Below, piece after piece: positions 38,298 through 46,921 of a DNA stretch of 64,000 bases (positions are counted from its first letter, which is position 1; every line of letters begins with the position of its first letter). The notes below the pieces were generated by a model. The model searched no databases. It was not told the DNA's origin and saw nothing but the letters and a program-made list of their open reading frames with translations. The stretch is from Gemmiger gallinarum (GTDB lineage: Bacteria > Bacillota > Clostridia > Oscillospirales > Ruminococcaceae): assembly GCF_014982805.1 (NCBI RefSeq), contig NZ_JADCKC010000003.1, positions 186,001 to 250,000 on the forward strand, read 5' to 3'. Position numbers and translations under genes: made by a program.

Positions 38298-39401
38298 TCA
38301 CCGGGCGGCTGTCAGGCTGCGTCCAGGCCCCGGCAGGGCGGCGCCAGCCAGTTCCAGTTCGGTATAGGCTGCCAGCACCTGGGCAGCGGGAAGCTGCGCG
38401 GCGCGGCAGATATCCTCCAGGTACATGGGGTCGGGGCCCAGCACCTCCAGCACCTTGCGTGCCGTGGGCGACAGATCGGAATCTGTATGGTCCCCGGGGT
38501 CATTTTGCCACAGATCGGCCTCCGGCGCAAGTCCCAAAACCCGGCAGACATCCTCGGCACTGCGGAGGATCCGCCCTCTGCCCTCCGCCAGCAGGGCGTT
38601 GGTGCCCGCGCTGGTATGGCTGAAAATGCTGCCCGGGACCGCCATGACGGGCCGGCCGTATCGCTCTGCATGGCCCACCGTATTGAGGGTCCCGCTGCGC
38701 AGGCTGGCCTCGCAGACGCACAGGACCTCCCCCATGCCCGCGATCAGCCGGTTGCGTGCCAGAAAGGTCCCCTGCATCTTGCCGGAAAAGCCCGGCGGGT
38801 ACTCGCTGACCACTGCACCGCCCTGCTGCTCCATTTTCCCTCGCAGGGGCGCGTTGGCCGCCGGGTAGGTTTTGTCAATGCCGGTGCCCAGGAAGGCAAT
38901 GGTCTCCATGCCGCAGTCCACGGCGGCCTTGTGGGCTTCTCCGTCCAGGCCGTCGGCCAGACCGCTGATGAGCACCACTCCCTGCTCTGCCAGTGCGCGG
39001 GAGATCTCCCCGCAGGCACGGCGGCCGTAGGGCGTGGGGCGGCGGGTGCCCACCATGGAGACATACCGTCTGCCGTTGAGGCAATCGGTGCGGCCTGTTA
39101 CATATAATACAAGGGGAAGGTCGGGCAGGTCCAGCAGGCGCCGGGGATAGTCGGGGTCCTCCGGCGTCAGGATGGCCGCACCGATGGCTTCACAGTCGGC
39201 CAGCCGGTCCGACAGGTCGGCAGGTTCCAGCCCCCGGGCACGGGTCAGGGCGCCCCGGGTCAGGAAATCCGGCCGCAGCCCCGCCCGGATCTGGGTGTAA
39301 AAGCTGCGGGCATCCCCGTACCGTCTCAGGGCAAGGCCGGCCGACGGCGAGGCAATGCCCAGCACGTCAGTCATCCACAGCCAGTAGAGTATGTTTTCCA
39401 T
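38298..39401 (-). CDS. dprA: DNA-processing protein DprA
   Basis: Loads RecA on incoming single-stranded DNA during transformation. The 367 residues have a helical N-terminal region, then the Rossmann-like domain with YVSMVGTRRPTPYG, ISGLADGLDGEAHKAA, GTGIDKTYPAAN and FLARNRLIAGM, and a C-terminal winged-helix region (LSPTARKVLEVLG). A hairpin (GCCGCC/GGCGGC, about 38216-38236) lies in the 106-base gap to topA. No other competence gene is in the window. Confidence 0.96.
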   Translation of the reverse strand: MENILYWLWMTDVLGIASPSAGLALRRYGDARSFYTQIRAGLRPDFLTRGALTRARGLEPADLSDRLADCEAIGAAILTPEDPDYPRRLLDLPDLPLVLYVTGRTDCLNGRRYVSMVGTRRPTPYGRRACGEISRALAEQGVVLISGLADGLDGEAHKAAVDCGMETIAFLGTGIDKTYPAANAPLRGKMEQQGGAVVSEYPPGFSGKMQGTFLARNRLIAGMGEVLCVCEASLRSGTLNTVGHAERYGRPVMAVPGSIFSHTSAGTNALLAEGRGRILRSAEDVCRVLGLAPEADLWQNDPGDHTDSDLSPTARKVLEVLGPDPMYLEDICRAAQLPAAQVLAAYTELELAGAALPGPGRSLTAAR

Positions 39402-39420
39402 GCCTCTCCCCCGTTTCGGC

Positions 39421-40197
39421 TCAGCAGCCCCGGAAATGCCACAGCAGGACGCTGCCTGCCACCGCGGCGTTGAGACTCTCCGCCCGGTCGGTCATGGGGA
39501 TCTTCACCGCCTGGTCGCAGGCATCTATGGCAGCGTCGGTCAGCCCCTGGCCCTCGCTGCCGATGACCACACAGAGTCCGCCTGCAAACTCCCGTCCCAC
39601 CGTATCCAGCGGCACGGCACCACGCAGGGCGGTGGCCAGGCAGGTTACGCCCCGCTGCCGCAGGGCGGTGAGTTCCCCGGGCAGGTTCCGGGTGACAACC
39701 ACCGGAATGCGCGCCGCGGCCCCCATGGAGGCACGCAGCGTCCGGGGAGAAAAGGGTGAGGCACAGCCCCTGTCCAGCAGCACCGCGTCAAACCCGAAGG
39801 CCGCCGCGCTGCGGATGAGGGTGCCCACATTGCCCGGGTCCTGCACCCGCTCCAAGGCAAGGATGCGCCGGGCACCGGCCAGGGCCTCGGGGCCGGGATG
39901 GGGCAGCTTAAACAGGCAGAACACCTGCTGGCTGTTTTTGGTGGAGGACAGCTTATCCGCCACGTGATCGGCCACCGGCCAGGTCACGCTGTCGAACTTT
40001 GCCAGCTCGGGCGTGCGGTCCAGGGCCCGCTGTGTGGCAAAGCAGGCAGTGCAGCGGCAGGCCGCCGACAGCTCCAGGCAGAGCTTTGGACCCTCGGCAA
40101 AAAAGAGGCCTTCCGCGGTGCGGCGCGCCTCCTCATCCCGCAGGCGGCAGGCGTGCTTGACTTTTTCGTTGTCTCGGCTGGTAATGGTCTCGTTCAC
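39421..40197 (-). CDS. SpoU/TrmH family RNA 2'-O-methyltransferase
   Basis: A 258-residue SPOUT methyltransferase, probably acting on 23S rRNA (RlmB-like) or tRNA. Motif 1 is VQDPGNVGTLIRSAAAFG, motif 2 is IGSEGQGLTDAAID, motif 3 is IPMTDRAESLNAAVAGSVLLW; these form the trefoil knot that binds SAM. The N-terminal ~100 residues are a substrate-binding domain. The start is taken as GTG 40197 with GGGGA upstream. A frame-open GTG at 40251 lies next to the rplT terminator and is less likely. The exact target nucleotide is unknown. Confidence 0.88.
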   Translation of the reverse strand: MNETITSRDNEKVKHACRLRDEEARRTAEGLFFAEGPKLCLELSAACRCTACFATQRALDRTPELAKFDSVTWPVADHVADKLSSTKNSQQVFCLFKLPHPGPEALAGARRILALERVQDPGNVGTLIRSAAAFGFDAVLLDRGCASPFSPRTLRASMGAAARIPVVVTRNLPGELTALRQRGVTCLATALRGAVPLDTVGREFAGGLCVVIGSEGQGLTDAAIDACDQAVKIPMTDRAESLNAAVAGSVLLWHFRGC

Positions 40198-40247
40198 TGA
40201 TTTTCCCCGTATCCGCCGGGCAGGCCGGCTGTATTTTCCCCTATAAC

Positions 40248-40278
40248 ACAAAAGCGACGCACGCGTGCGCGTGCGTCT
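40248..40278 (-). terminator. Intrinsic terminator of infC-rpmI-rplT
   Basis: On the minus strand GACGCACGCG pairs with CGCGTGCGTC around a two-base centre, followed by GCTTTTGTG, just beyond the rplT stop. The sequence is an alternating purine-pyrimidine palindrome. Confidence 0.78.
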
Positions 40279-40294
40279 GCTTTGTCTTTATGAT

Positions 40295-40651
40295 TTACGC
40301 CTGAGCCTTCTTGGCAGTCTCGACCAGAGCGGCGAAGCTCTGAGGATCGTGAATGGCCATCTCGGACAGCATCTTGCGGTTGAGCTCGATGCCGGACTTC
40401 TTGAGGGCGTTCATGAAGGTGGAGTAGTTCATGCCCTGGGGACGGACCGCATTGTTGATGCGGGCGATCCACAGACTGCGGAACTGACGCTTCTTCAGCT
40501 TGCGGCCGACGAATGCGTAGTTGCCGCTCTTCATGACGGCCTGCTTGGCCATGCGGAAATGCTTGCTCTTGGAGCCGTAGTAGCCCTTGGCCAGCTTGAG
40601 GGTCTTGGTACGACGCTTATGCGTCATGGTAGCGCCTTTGATACGTGCCAT
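40295..40651 (-). CDS. rplT: 50S ribosomal protein L20
   Basis: A 118-residue basic protein essential for early 50S assembly and, in Bacillus and E. coli, the repressor of its own operon. Signature segments are [17 protein letters not shown] and QRSLW-like [16 protein letters not shown]. It is the last gene of infC-rpmI-rplT and the likely ligand of the leader upstream of infC. Confidence 0.98.
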   Translation of the reverse strand: MARIKGATMTHKRRTKTLKLAKGYYGSKSKHFRMAKQAVMKSGNYAFVGRKLKKRQFRSLWIARINNAVRPQGMNYSTFMNALKKSGIELNRKMLSEMAIHDPQSFAALVETAKKAQA

Positions 40652-40703
40652 TGTATTCTATCTCCTTTATACTCTCGATATCAGTTCCCGAACCCGGATT
40701 GGC

Positions 40704-40910
40704 TCAGCCGCCGTAGGGCATCATCTTGCGGACGGTAGCCTCGTTGGTCTTGTCCACGTAGTGGTTCATACGCAGGCCGCGGGTGAGCTTGGTGGTCTTC
40801 TTGGTCAGGATATGGCGGCGCTTGGTGGCGTTGCGCTTGATCTTGCCGCTGGCAGTCATCTTAAAGCGCTTTTTGGCGCCGGAAAGGGTCTTGAGCTTCA
40901 TTTTAGCCAT
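40704..40910 (-). CDS. rpmI: 50S ribosomal protein L35
   Basis: A 68-residue ribosomal protein: MAKMKLKTLSGAKKRFKMT, then RNATKRRHILTKKT. Length and order between infC and rplT match the family. The gap to infC is 25 bases. Confidence 0.98.
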   Translation of the reverse strand: MAKMKLKTLSGAKKRFKMTASGKIKRNATKRRHILTKKTTKLTRGLRMNHYVDKTNEATVRKMMPYGG

Positions 40911-40935
40911 TTTCAGTTTCCTCCTAAAAGCGTGT

Positions 40936-41466
40936 TTACTTGTTCGGGCTGGGCGAAAGGAACATCATCATGCTGCGTCCTTCGAGCTTGGGCTGCTTGT
41001 CAATGACAGCCTTGCCTTCAAGCGCCTCGGCAAAGCGCTTCTCCACGTCGATGCCCAGATTGGTGTGCGCCATCTCGCGGCCGCGGAACCGGATGGAGAC
41101 CTTCACCTTGTGGCCCTGCTGCAGAAACTTGAGCGCCTGGTTCACTTTGGTGTTGAAGTCGTTGGTATCGATGTTCAGAGAAAGGCGAATTTCTTTCAGC
41201 TCGACGACCTTCTGGTTTTTACGGGCTTCCTTCTCCTTTTTCTGCATCTCGAACCGGTATTTGCCGTAGTCCAGGATCTTGCATACCGGGGGTTTTGCCT
41301 GCGGCGCGACCTTGACCAGGTCAAGATCACGCTCCTGCGCAAGACGCAGCGCGTCGCGTGGGCTCATGACGCCCATTTGCTGGCCGTCGGCGCCGATCAG
41401 ACGGACCTCCTTGTCTCGGATCCGCTCATTGATTTCCAGTTCCTTGGAATTGCTGTTGCTGGCGAT
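40936..41466 (-). CDS. infC: Translation initiation factor IF-3, ATC start
   Basis: IF-3 keeps 30S subunits free and proofreads start codons. Read from the first ATG (41376) the protein lacks its N-terminal linker-domain start. Continuing upstream in frame gives NSKELEINERIRDKEVRLIG, the normal IF-3 N-terminus. The only sensible start is ATC at 41466-41464, nine bases after GGAGG (41480-41476), giving 176 residues. IF-3 genes commonly use AUU, AUC or AUA so that IF-3 can repress its own translation. The C-terminal domain includes KVSIRFRGREMAHTNLG. Confidence 0.93.
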   Translation of the reverse strand: MASNSNSKELEINERIRDKEVRLIGADGQQMGVMSPRDALRLAQERDLDLVKVAPQAKPPVCKILDYGKYRFEMQKKEKEARKNQKVVELKEIRLSLNIDTNDFNTKVNQALKFLQQGHKVKVSIRFRGREMAHTNLGIDVEKRFAEALEGKAVIDKQPKLEGRSMMMFLSPSPNK

Positions 41467-41494
41467 GGGAACACACCTCCGTCACAAATATCAT

Positions 41495-41670
41495 TGGGAA
41501 ATTGCATACAAAAAGCGGCTGCCAGTACCAAGCAGCCGCCAAACTCATACAAACGCACAATGCCCGCAAAAAGGGGAATCGCACTCCGTAATGACCCGGG
41601 ATACTGTCCCTTATGGGATATCCGCAAGGTGAGCCGACGGCGTCCAACGCCGGTCGCTGCTTTTTTTACA
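41495..41670 (-). promoter_or_regulatory. L20-type leader of infC-rpmI-rplT (candidate)
   Basis: The ~190-base untranslated leader contains the attenuator at 41508-41540 and upstream paired segments, for example GGCGTTGGACGCC near 41640-41655 on the minus strand. In Bacillus, L20 binds such a leader and promotes termination. Class and operon match; the L20-binding fold itself I cannot confirm by eye. Confidence 0.65.
41508..41540 (-). terminator. Leader terminator (attenuator) upstream of infC
   Basis: On the minus strand GGCGGCTGC pairs with GCAGCCGC around TTGGTACTG and is followed by TTTTTGT, about 130 bases after the promoter and before the infC ribosome binding site. A terminator inside the leader of a ribosomal operon indicates premature termination control. 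Confidence 0.85.
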
Positions 41671-41676
41671 GCGATT

Positions 41677-41705
41677 AGTTTACCACGCCCACCTGCCGAT
41701 GTCAA
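41677..41705 (-). promoter_or_regulatory. Promoter of infC-rpmI-rplT
   Basis: On the minus strand a perfect TTGACA (41705-41700) is 17 bases from TAAACT (41682-41677). Confidence 0.85.
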
Positions 41706-41749
41706 GGGGCATTTCTCCGCCGCAAGTCAATTTTTTTGCGTAAAATCTA

Positions 41750-41778
41750 TGGCAACGGGCGCATAAGTATGGTATGAT
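41750..41778 (+). promoter_or_regulatory. Probable promoter of ddl-murI-DUF1934-argS
   Basis: TGGCAA (41750-41755), 17 bases, TATGAT (41773-41778), about 65 bases before ddl. It diverges from the infC promoter. The -35 box is weak. Confidence 0.5.
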
Positions 41779-41842
41779 AAGCTGAACATGCCTGCGCGCA
41801 GAAAAAACGCCGGGTATGTTATAGGAAGGGAGATATGCGTTT

Positions 41843-42955
41843 ATGTCGAATTCGACTAACGATACGCTGCGCGTGGCGCTGTTCTTCGGCGGCGTCTCCA
41901 GCGAGCACGAGGTCAGCTGTGTGTCGGCTGCCGCCTGGGTCCGCGCCCTGTCTGCCGAGCCCTGCCGCAGCAAATACGAGGTGGTGCGCGTGGGCATCAC
42001 CAAGGACGGCCGCTGGCTGCGTTTTGACGGCAGCGCCGACGCCATGGCCGACGGCAGCTGGGAGCAGGATGCCTCCTGCCGTCCCTGTGTGCTCAGCCCC
42101 GACCGCGGCGACCACGGCCTGCTGGAGTTTGCCCCCGACGGCACCGTGACCCGCATCCGCATTGATGTGGCGGCTCCCGTGCTCCACGGCAAAAACGGCG
42201 AGGACGGCACCATCCAGGGCCTGTTTGAGGTGGCGGGCATTCCTTATGTGGGATGCGGCGTGCTGGCCAGCGCCGTCTGCATGGACAAAGCCGTGGCCAA
42301 CACCATGATGGATGCCTCCGGCGTGCCCCACTGCCGCTGGTGCTGGGCCCCCGCCGAGGAGGCCGATGACCCCGAGGCCCTGTGCAGCCGGGTGGAGAGC
42401 GTTCTCAGCTACCCCATCTTTGTCAAGCCCGCCAACGCGGGCTCCAGCGTGGGCATCAGCAAGGCCGCCGACCGGGAAGCCCTCAAAAAGGCCGTCCGCG
42501 TTGCCCTGGCCGAGGACACCAAGGTGGTGTTTGAGGAGTTCATCGACGGGCAGGAAGTGGAATGCGCCGCCTTCGGCAATCCCGAGACCGGCGTCACCGT
42601 CACCCGTCCCGGCGAGATCCTGGCCGGCGCCGAGTTCTATACCTACGACGACAAATACAAAAACGGCGTGTCCCAGGTCCTCATCCCCGCCCGCCTGAGC
42701 GAGGAGAAACTGGATGAAGTTGCCTCCCTGGCCAAAAAAGCATTTCTGGCCCTGGGCTGCACCGGACTTTCCCGCTGCGATTTCTTTGTGGAAAAGGGCA
42801 CCGGCCGCGTGCTGTGCAACGAGCTGAACACGCTGCCCGGCTTTACCGCCATCAGCATGTACCCCAAGCTGATGGAACACGACGGCGTGGGCTTCTCCGA
42901 CCTGGTGGACCGCCTCATCGGTCTGGCGCTTGCCAAAAGAAAGGGTGCTTATTGA
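41843..42955 (+). CDS. ddl: D-alanine-D-alanine ligase
   Basis: ATP-grasp ligase making D-Ala-D-Ala for peptidoglycan. The 370 residues open with ALFFGGVSSEHEVSCVSAAA and have VLHGKNGEDGTIQGLFEVAGIPYVG, FVKPANAGSSVGISK, the omega-loop EFYTYDDKYKNG and CNELNTLPGFTAISMYPKL. The tyrosine-containing FYTYDDKY omega loop is the D-Ala-D-Ala type, not the VanA or VanB D-lactate type, so no intrinsic vancomycin resistance is suggested from this gene. GGAAGGGAGA precedes ATG 41843. murI starts three bases after the stop. Confidence 0.96.
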   Translation: MSNSTNDTLRVALFFGGVSSEHEVSCVSAAAWVRALSAEPCRSKYEVVRVGITKDGRWLRFDGSADAMADGSWEQDASCRPCVLSPDRGDHGLLEFAPDGTVTRIRIDVAAPVLHGKNGEDGTIQGLFEVAGIPYVGCGVLASAVCMDKAVANTMMDASGVPHCRWCWAPAEEADDPEALCSRVESVLSYPIFVKPANAGSSVGISKAADREALKKAVRVALAEDTKVVFEEFIDGQEVECAAFGNPETGVTVTRPGEILAGAEFYTYDDKYKNGVSQVLIPARLSEEKLDEVASLAKKAFLALGCTGLSRCDFFVEKGTGRVLCNELNTLPGFTAISMYPKLMEHDGVGFSDLVDRLIGLALAKRKGAY

Positions 42956-42958
42956 GCT

Positions 42959-43792
42959 ATGGATAACCGTCCCATCGGCGTATTTGACAGCGGCCTCGGC
43001 GGCCTCACCGCCGTGCGTCAGCTTCGGCGGGTACTGCCCGGCGAGGATATCGTCTACTTCGGCGACACCGGCCGCGTGCCCTACGGCTCCCGCGGGCGGG
43101 ACATCATCGTCCAGTATGCCCGCCAGGACATCGGCTTTCTGCTGTCCAAGGATGTGAAATTCATCGTCGCCGCCTGCGGAACGGTCAGCTCGACCTACCC
43201 GCCCGCTGAGGCTTCCCAGCTGCCGGTGCCCTTCACCGGCGTGGTGGGCGCCACCGCCCGCCGGGCCGCCGCTACCACCAGAAACGGCCGCATCGGAGTC
43301 ATCGGCACCCAGGCCACCATCCGCAGCGGCAGCTATCAGCACCTGCTGAAGGAGCTGGTGCCCGGCGCCCAGCTGTTCGCCAAGGCCTGTCCCCTCTTTG
43401 TGCCGCTGGTGGAAAACGGCTACATCAACGAGGGCAACCCCGTCACCCGGCTGGTCATTGCCGATTACCTCACCGAGCTGCGGGACACCGGCATCGACAC
43501 CCTGATCCTGGGCTGCACCCACTATCCCCTGCTGGAAGGCTTTATCCGGGAGTTCATGGGGCCCGACGTTGCCCTCATCGACCCCGGCAAATCCACCGCC
43601 GATGCGCTGGTGGATGCCCTGGACGCGCTGGAACTGCTCAGCGGCAGGACCGAGGGCGGACAGGCGGAATTTTACGTCAGCGACACCACCGAAAGCTTCG
43701 CCGAGGCGGAGGCGCTGTTTCTGGGCAAATACGGCGGCGGCCCCGTGACCCAGATCGCCATTGAGCAGTACGCTTGGCCGCCCAAACCCTAA
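42959..43792 (+). CDS. murI: Glutamate racemase with unusual first Cys motif
   Basis: Supplies D-glutamate for peptidoglycan. The 277 residues have IGVFDSGLGGLTAVR (6-20), YFGDTGRVPYG (33-43), and the two catalytic cysteines: C73 in AACGTVSS and a second in GCTHYPLL near 183. Most MurI proteins read ACNTAS at the first site; here Gly replaces Asn and Val-Ser replaces Ala-Ser. Both cysteines are kept, so activity is likely. The position between ddl and a DUF1934 gene fits cell-wall precursor supply. Confidence 0.92.
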   Translation: MDNRPIGVFDSGLGGLTAVRQLRRVLPGEDIVYFGDTGRVPYGSRGRDIIVQYARQDIGFLLSKDVKFIVAACGTVSSTYPPAEASQLPVPFTGVVGATARRAAATTRNGRIGVIGTQATIRSGSYQHLLKELVPGAQLFAKACPLFVPLVENGYINEGNPVTRLVIADYLTELRDTGIDTLILGCTHYPLLEGFIREFMGPDVALIDPGKSTADALVDALDALELLSGRTEGGQAEFYVSDTTESFAEAEALFLGKYGGGPVTQIAIEQYAWPPKP

Positions 43793-43812
43793 CACAGGCA
43801 GGTAAACAGAAC

Positions 43813-44268
43813 ATGGAAGAAAATTATCTGATCACGATCAAAGGCACCATGGAGCAGGACGGCCACAGCGACAGTGTGGAGTTGATGACCCACGGCAGCT
43901 TTTTGCAAAGGGACGGAAATTTCTATATCATATATAAGGAGACCGAGGCCACCGGCTACGACGGCTGCACCACCACGGTCAAGATCTCGGAGGATGCCCG
44001 CCGGGTGGCCATGATGCGCTATGGCAAGGCCCAGAGCCAGCTGGTCATCGAGAAGGGCACCCGCCATCTCTGCCACTACGAGACCGGCTACGGTGCCGTC
44101 TCCCTGGGCGTTGCCGCCGATGAGATCGAGCATGAACTCAATCAGGAGGGCGGCCACGTCAAGTTCAGCTACACGCTGGATTCGGGCAGCGAGGACTTTA
44201 TCAGCCGGAATCTGGTGGACATTCACGTGACGCCGCTGCCCCGGCCGGAACCGGACAGCGTCTCGTGA
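43813..44268 (+). CDS. DUF1934 (YwiB-like) beta-barrel protein
   Basis: A 151-residue protein of the DUF1934/YwiB family, a calycin-like beta-barrel of unknown function often encoded beside argS. MEENYLITIKGTMEQDGHSDSVELMTHG, then YIIYKETEATGYDGCTTTVKI and VKFSYTLDSG form the strand pattern. ATG 43813 is chosen from family similarity; the ribosome binding site (AGG near 43799) is weak, so coupling to murI is possible. Confidence 0.85.
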   Translation: MEENYLITIKGTMEQDGHSDSVELMTHGSFLQRDGNFYIIYKETEATGYDGCTTTVKISEDARRVAMMRYGKAQSQLVIEKGTRHLCHYETGYGAVSLGVAADEIEHELNQEGGHVKFSYTLDSGSEDFISRNLVDIHVTPLPRPEPDSVS

Positions 44269-44317
44269 CGCCCAAAGACCAAAAGAATTGTAAATACTGC
44301 AAAGGAGAGCGTTTTTC

Positions 44318-46078
44318 ATGACCGATTACCGCAACTACAACCCCCGCAAGACTGCGCTGGACGCCGCCCGCGACCTGCTGACCAAGGCTGCCTGCGCCGC
44401 CATGGATGCCGGTGCCCTGCCCAAGACCGATCTGCCGGATTTCATTGTGGAGATCCCGGCCGACACCAAAAACGGCGACGTGGCCGCCAACCTTGCCATG
44501 GTGGGCGCCCGTGCCTTCCACAAGGCACCGCGCCAGATCGCCGAGGCTGTGGTTGCCGCCCTCGATCTGAACGGCAGCCTCTTCGCCCGCGTGGAGATCG
44601 CGGGCCCCGGCTTCATCAACTTCTTCCTGGGCGACGGCTGGTTCACCTCTGTGCTGCGCGCTGCCTGCGCCGGCCAGGACTACGGCCGCACCGATGCAGG
44701 CAAGGGCAAAAAATATAATGTAGAGTTCGTCTCCGCCAACCCCACCGGTCCCATGCACATGGGCAACGCCCGGGGCGGCGCCTTGGGCGACTGCCTGGCC
44801 GCCTGCCTGGACTGGGCCGGCTACGATGTGACCCGCGAATTCTACATCAACGATGCGGGCAACCAGATCCAGAAGTTCGGCAAAAGCCTGGCCATCCGCT
44901 ACCTGCAGCTGTACAAGGGCGAGGAGGCCTGCCCCCTGCCCGAGGAGTGCTACCAGGGCGCCGACATCATCGAGCGTGCCAAGGAGTTTGCCGCCGTCCA
45001 CGGCGACAGCTACGTCAACGCCGATTTTGAGGAGCTGAAAGAAGCCATCACCGCCGACGCTCTGCCCAAGAACATCGCCGGGCTCCAGCGCGATCTGGGC
45101 AAGTACCGCATCGAGTACGACGTGTGGTTCCATGAGAGCACCCTCCATGAGAGCGGCGCGGTGAACGATATCGTTCAGCTGCTGCTGGACAAGGGCGCCT
45201 GCTACAAGGCAGAGGACGGCGCCATCATGTACAAGAGCGCCCAGTACAGCTCCAAGTACGGTGTGGCCAACAAGAAAAAGACCGACGACGGCACCGAGGA
45301 GGAGGCCAAGGACGAGGTCCTGGTCCGCGCCAACGGCATTCCCACCTATTTTGCCGCCGACATCGCTTACCACTACAACAAGCTGGCTGTCCGCGGCTTT
45401 GACAAGGCCATCGATGTCTGGGGTGCCGACCATCACGGCCACGTGGCCCGCATGAAGGGCGCCATGGACGCCATCGGTCTGGACGGCGACCGTCTGGATG
45501 TGGTACTGATGCAGATGGTCAACCTCATCCGCGACGGCAAGCCCGTCCGCATGAGCAAGCGCACCGGCAAGGCCATCACCCTGACCGATCTGCTGGACGA
45601 TGTGCCCATCGATTCCGCCCGCTTCTTCTTCAACCAGCGGGAAAGCTCCTCCACCCTGGACTTTGACCTGGACCTGGCCGTCAAGAACGACAGCGACAAC
45701 CCGGTCTACTACGTTCAGTACGCCCATGCCCGCATCTGCTCCATCCTGAAAAAGCTGGAGCAGGAGGGCGTCACCTTCCGCGGTAGCGACACCGTGGATG
45801 CCTCGGTGCTGACCGATCCCGCCGAGCAGTCCCTGCTGCGCCTGATCGCCGCCTTCCCCGCCGAGATCGCCGCGGCCGCCGAAAAGTATGACCCCGCCCG
45901 CATCACCCGCTACACCATCGACGTGGCCAGCGCCTTCCACCGCTTCTACGGCGCCTGCCGCATTCTGGGTGCCGAGGATGCCGTCCAGCAGGCCCGCATC
46001 GCCCTCTGCCTGGGCGTCCGCGACGTGCTGCGCAACGCTCTGACCATGTTCAAGATCAACGTACCCGAGAGCATGTAA
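44318..46078 (+). CDS. argS: Arginyl-tRNA synthetase
   Basis: Class I synthetase that charges tRNA-Arg. The 586 residues have an N-terminal Add1 domain, the HIGH variant HMGN (147-150) in SANPTGPMHMGNARGG, the KMSKS-region variant VRMSKRTGKA, and the C-terminal DALR anticodon-binding domain ending in CLGVRDVLRNALTMFKI. A ~30-residue charged insert (KKKTDDGTEEEAKDE) is less usual. AAAGGAG precedes ATG 44318. An intrinsic terminator follows. Confidence 0.97.
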   Translation: MTDYRNYNPRKTALDAARDLLTKAACAAMDAGALPKTDLPDFIVEIPADTKNGDVAANLAMVGARAFHKAPRQIAEAVVAALDLNGSLFARVEIAGPGFINFFLGDGWFTSVLRAACAGQDYGRTDAGKGKKYNVEFVSANPTGPMHMGNARGGALGDCLAACLDWAGYDVTREFYINDAGNQIQKFGKSLAIRYLQLYKGEEACPLPEECYQGADIIERAKEFAAVHGDSYVNADFEELKEAITADALPKNIAGLQRDLGKYRIEYDVWFHESTLHESGAVNDIVQLLLDKGACYKAEDGAIMYKSAQYSSKYGVANKKKTDDGTEEEAKDEVLVRANGIPTYFAADIAYHYNKLAVRGFDKAIDVWGADHHGHVARMKGAMDAIGLDGDRLDVVLMQMVNLIRDGKPVRMSKRTGKAITLTDLLDDVPIDSARFFFNQRESSSTLDFDLDLAVKNDSDNPVYYVQYAHARICSILKKLEQEGVTFRGSDTVDASVLTDPAEQSLLRLIAAFPAEIAAAAEKYDPARITRYTIDVASAFHRFYGACRILGAEDAVQQARIALCLGVRDVLRNALTMFKINVPESM

Positions 46079-46112
46079 GGCAAAAAGCATCGTTTTACCG
46101 TATAAATGCAAC

Positions 46113-46145
46113 AAGCCCGCAGACCAATGGCCTGCGGGCTTTCTC
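46113..46145 (+). terminator. Intrinsic terminator of argS
   Basis: AAGCCCGCAG (46113-46122) pairs with CTGCGGGCTT (46132-46141), followed by a short T-rich run. It ends the ddl-murI-argS operon ahead of the AT-rich noncoding segment. Confidence 0.85.
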
Positions 46146-46246
46146 GTTTAGGTACACCGAACAAATTTATTATACCATATCTGTCAATGTACTTTCAACT
46201 CAATTTATGCACAAATAAATCCTTGTAAGGTTGTCGGGTTTGCGAA

Positions 46247-46275
46247 TAGACGTTCGCCTAAGGCCGTGGTATAGT
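46247..46275 (+). promoter_or_regulatory. Candidate promoter of the large noncoding RNA
   Basis: TAGACG (46247-46252), 17 bases, TATAGT (46270-46275); a second TATAGT overlaps at 46275-46280. Transcription would begin near 46282. The match is moderate, but it falls exactly where the base composition changes. Confidence 0.6.
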
Positions 46276-46733
46276 ATAGTCACAGAAAGAAAACAGCCGG
46301 AGATAAGGAGATAGAAACTCCAAGAGCCCACTTCTCAAAAGGTTCGGCTACAAAGTTTTGAAGATCTTTTCTAAAGGCTTAAGGTCAATTTCATTGAAAG
46401 TTTCTTTCTAAAAAACATACCGAGGAAACAGGGAAAACAAAGTAAATCAAAAGAAGCAGAATCGAAATTCTAAAATTCAAAAGCTTGTTTCAGAATCAAA
46501 AATTTCGGAAGAAATAACTGAATTTGAAAAAGGCAGATGAATCAAAGAAAATTGATGAAGTGGAAGTTGAAAGAAATGAAAATTCCGGAAAGAATCGGAT
46601 ATGCAGAGAGAGATGCGATGGAATACCTTAAAAGTTCCAGAAAAGGAAAACTTCAAAATCAGCCGATGGTTTTTGACAAGTTGTAACAAAGAGGCACGCC
46701 GGCAGGATTCGTAAGGAAGGAGGCTCAGGTCCC

Positions 46734-46784
46734 ATGGCAAACTTTAAAGATCCCATTCATCACCGGCAGGCCTGGGCTTGCTGA
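46734..46784 (+). CDS. Possible 16-codon ORF inside the large RNA
   Basis: An ATG at 46734 follows GGAAGGAGG (46715-46723) by ten bases and opens a 16-codon frame, MANFKDPIHHRQAWAC, ending at TGA 46784. The ribosome binding site is as good as those of real genes here. The same bases also form paired segments (CTCAG/CTGAG and CCCA/TGGG), so they may be structural only. Confidence 0.3.
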   Translation: MANFKDPIHHRQAWAC

Positions 46785-46921
46785 GACAACAGAAACCACA
46801 TCAAGAGCCGCAGGTCATAACCTGTACAGAAGCTAACAAATGATGCTTTGGTTCTGAAAATGATCAAAATGCAATCCCAGGGCCTGTCAAATCAGACAGC
46901 TTTATATAGATAGATGAGAAG

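Noticed and set aside
41843-42955. D-Ala-D-Lac ligase (vancomycin resistance type)
   Set aside because: The omega loop reads FYTYDDKY with the tyrosine of D-Ala-D-Ala ligases, and no vanH or vanX gene is adjacent.
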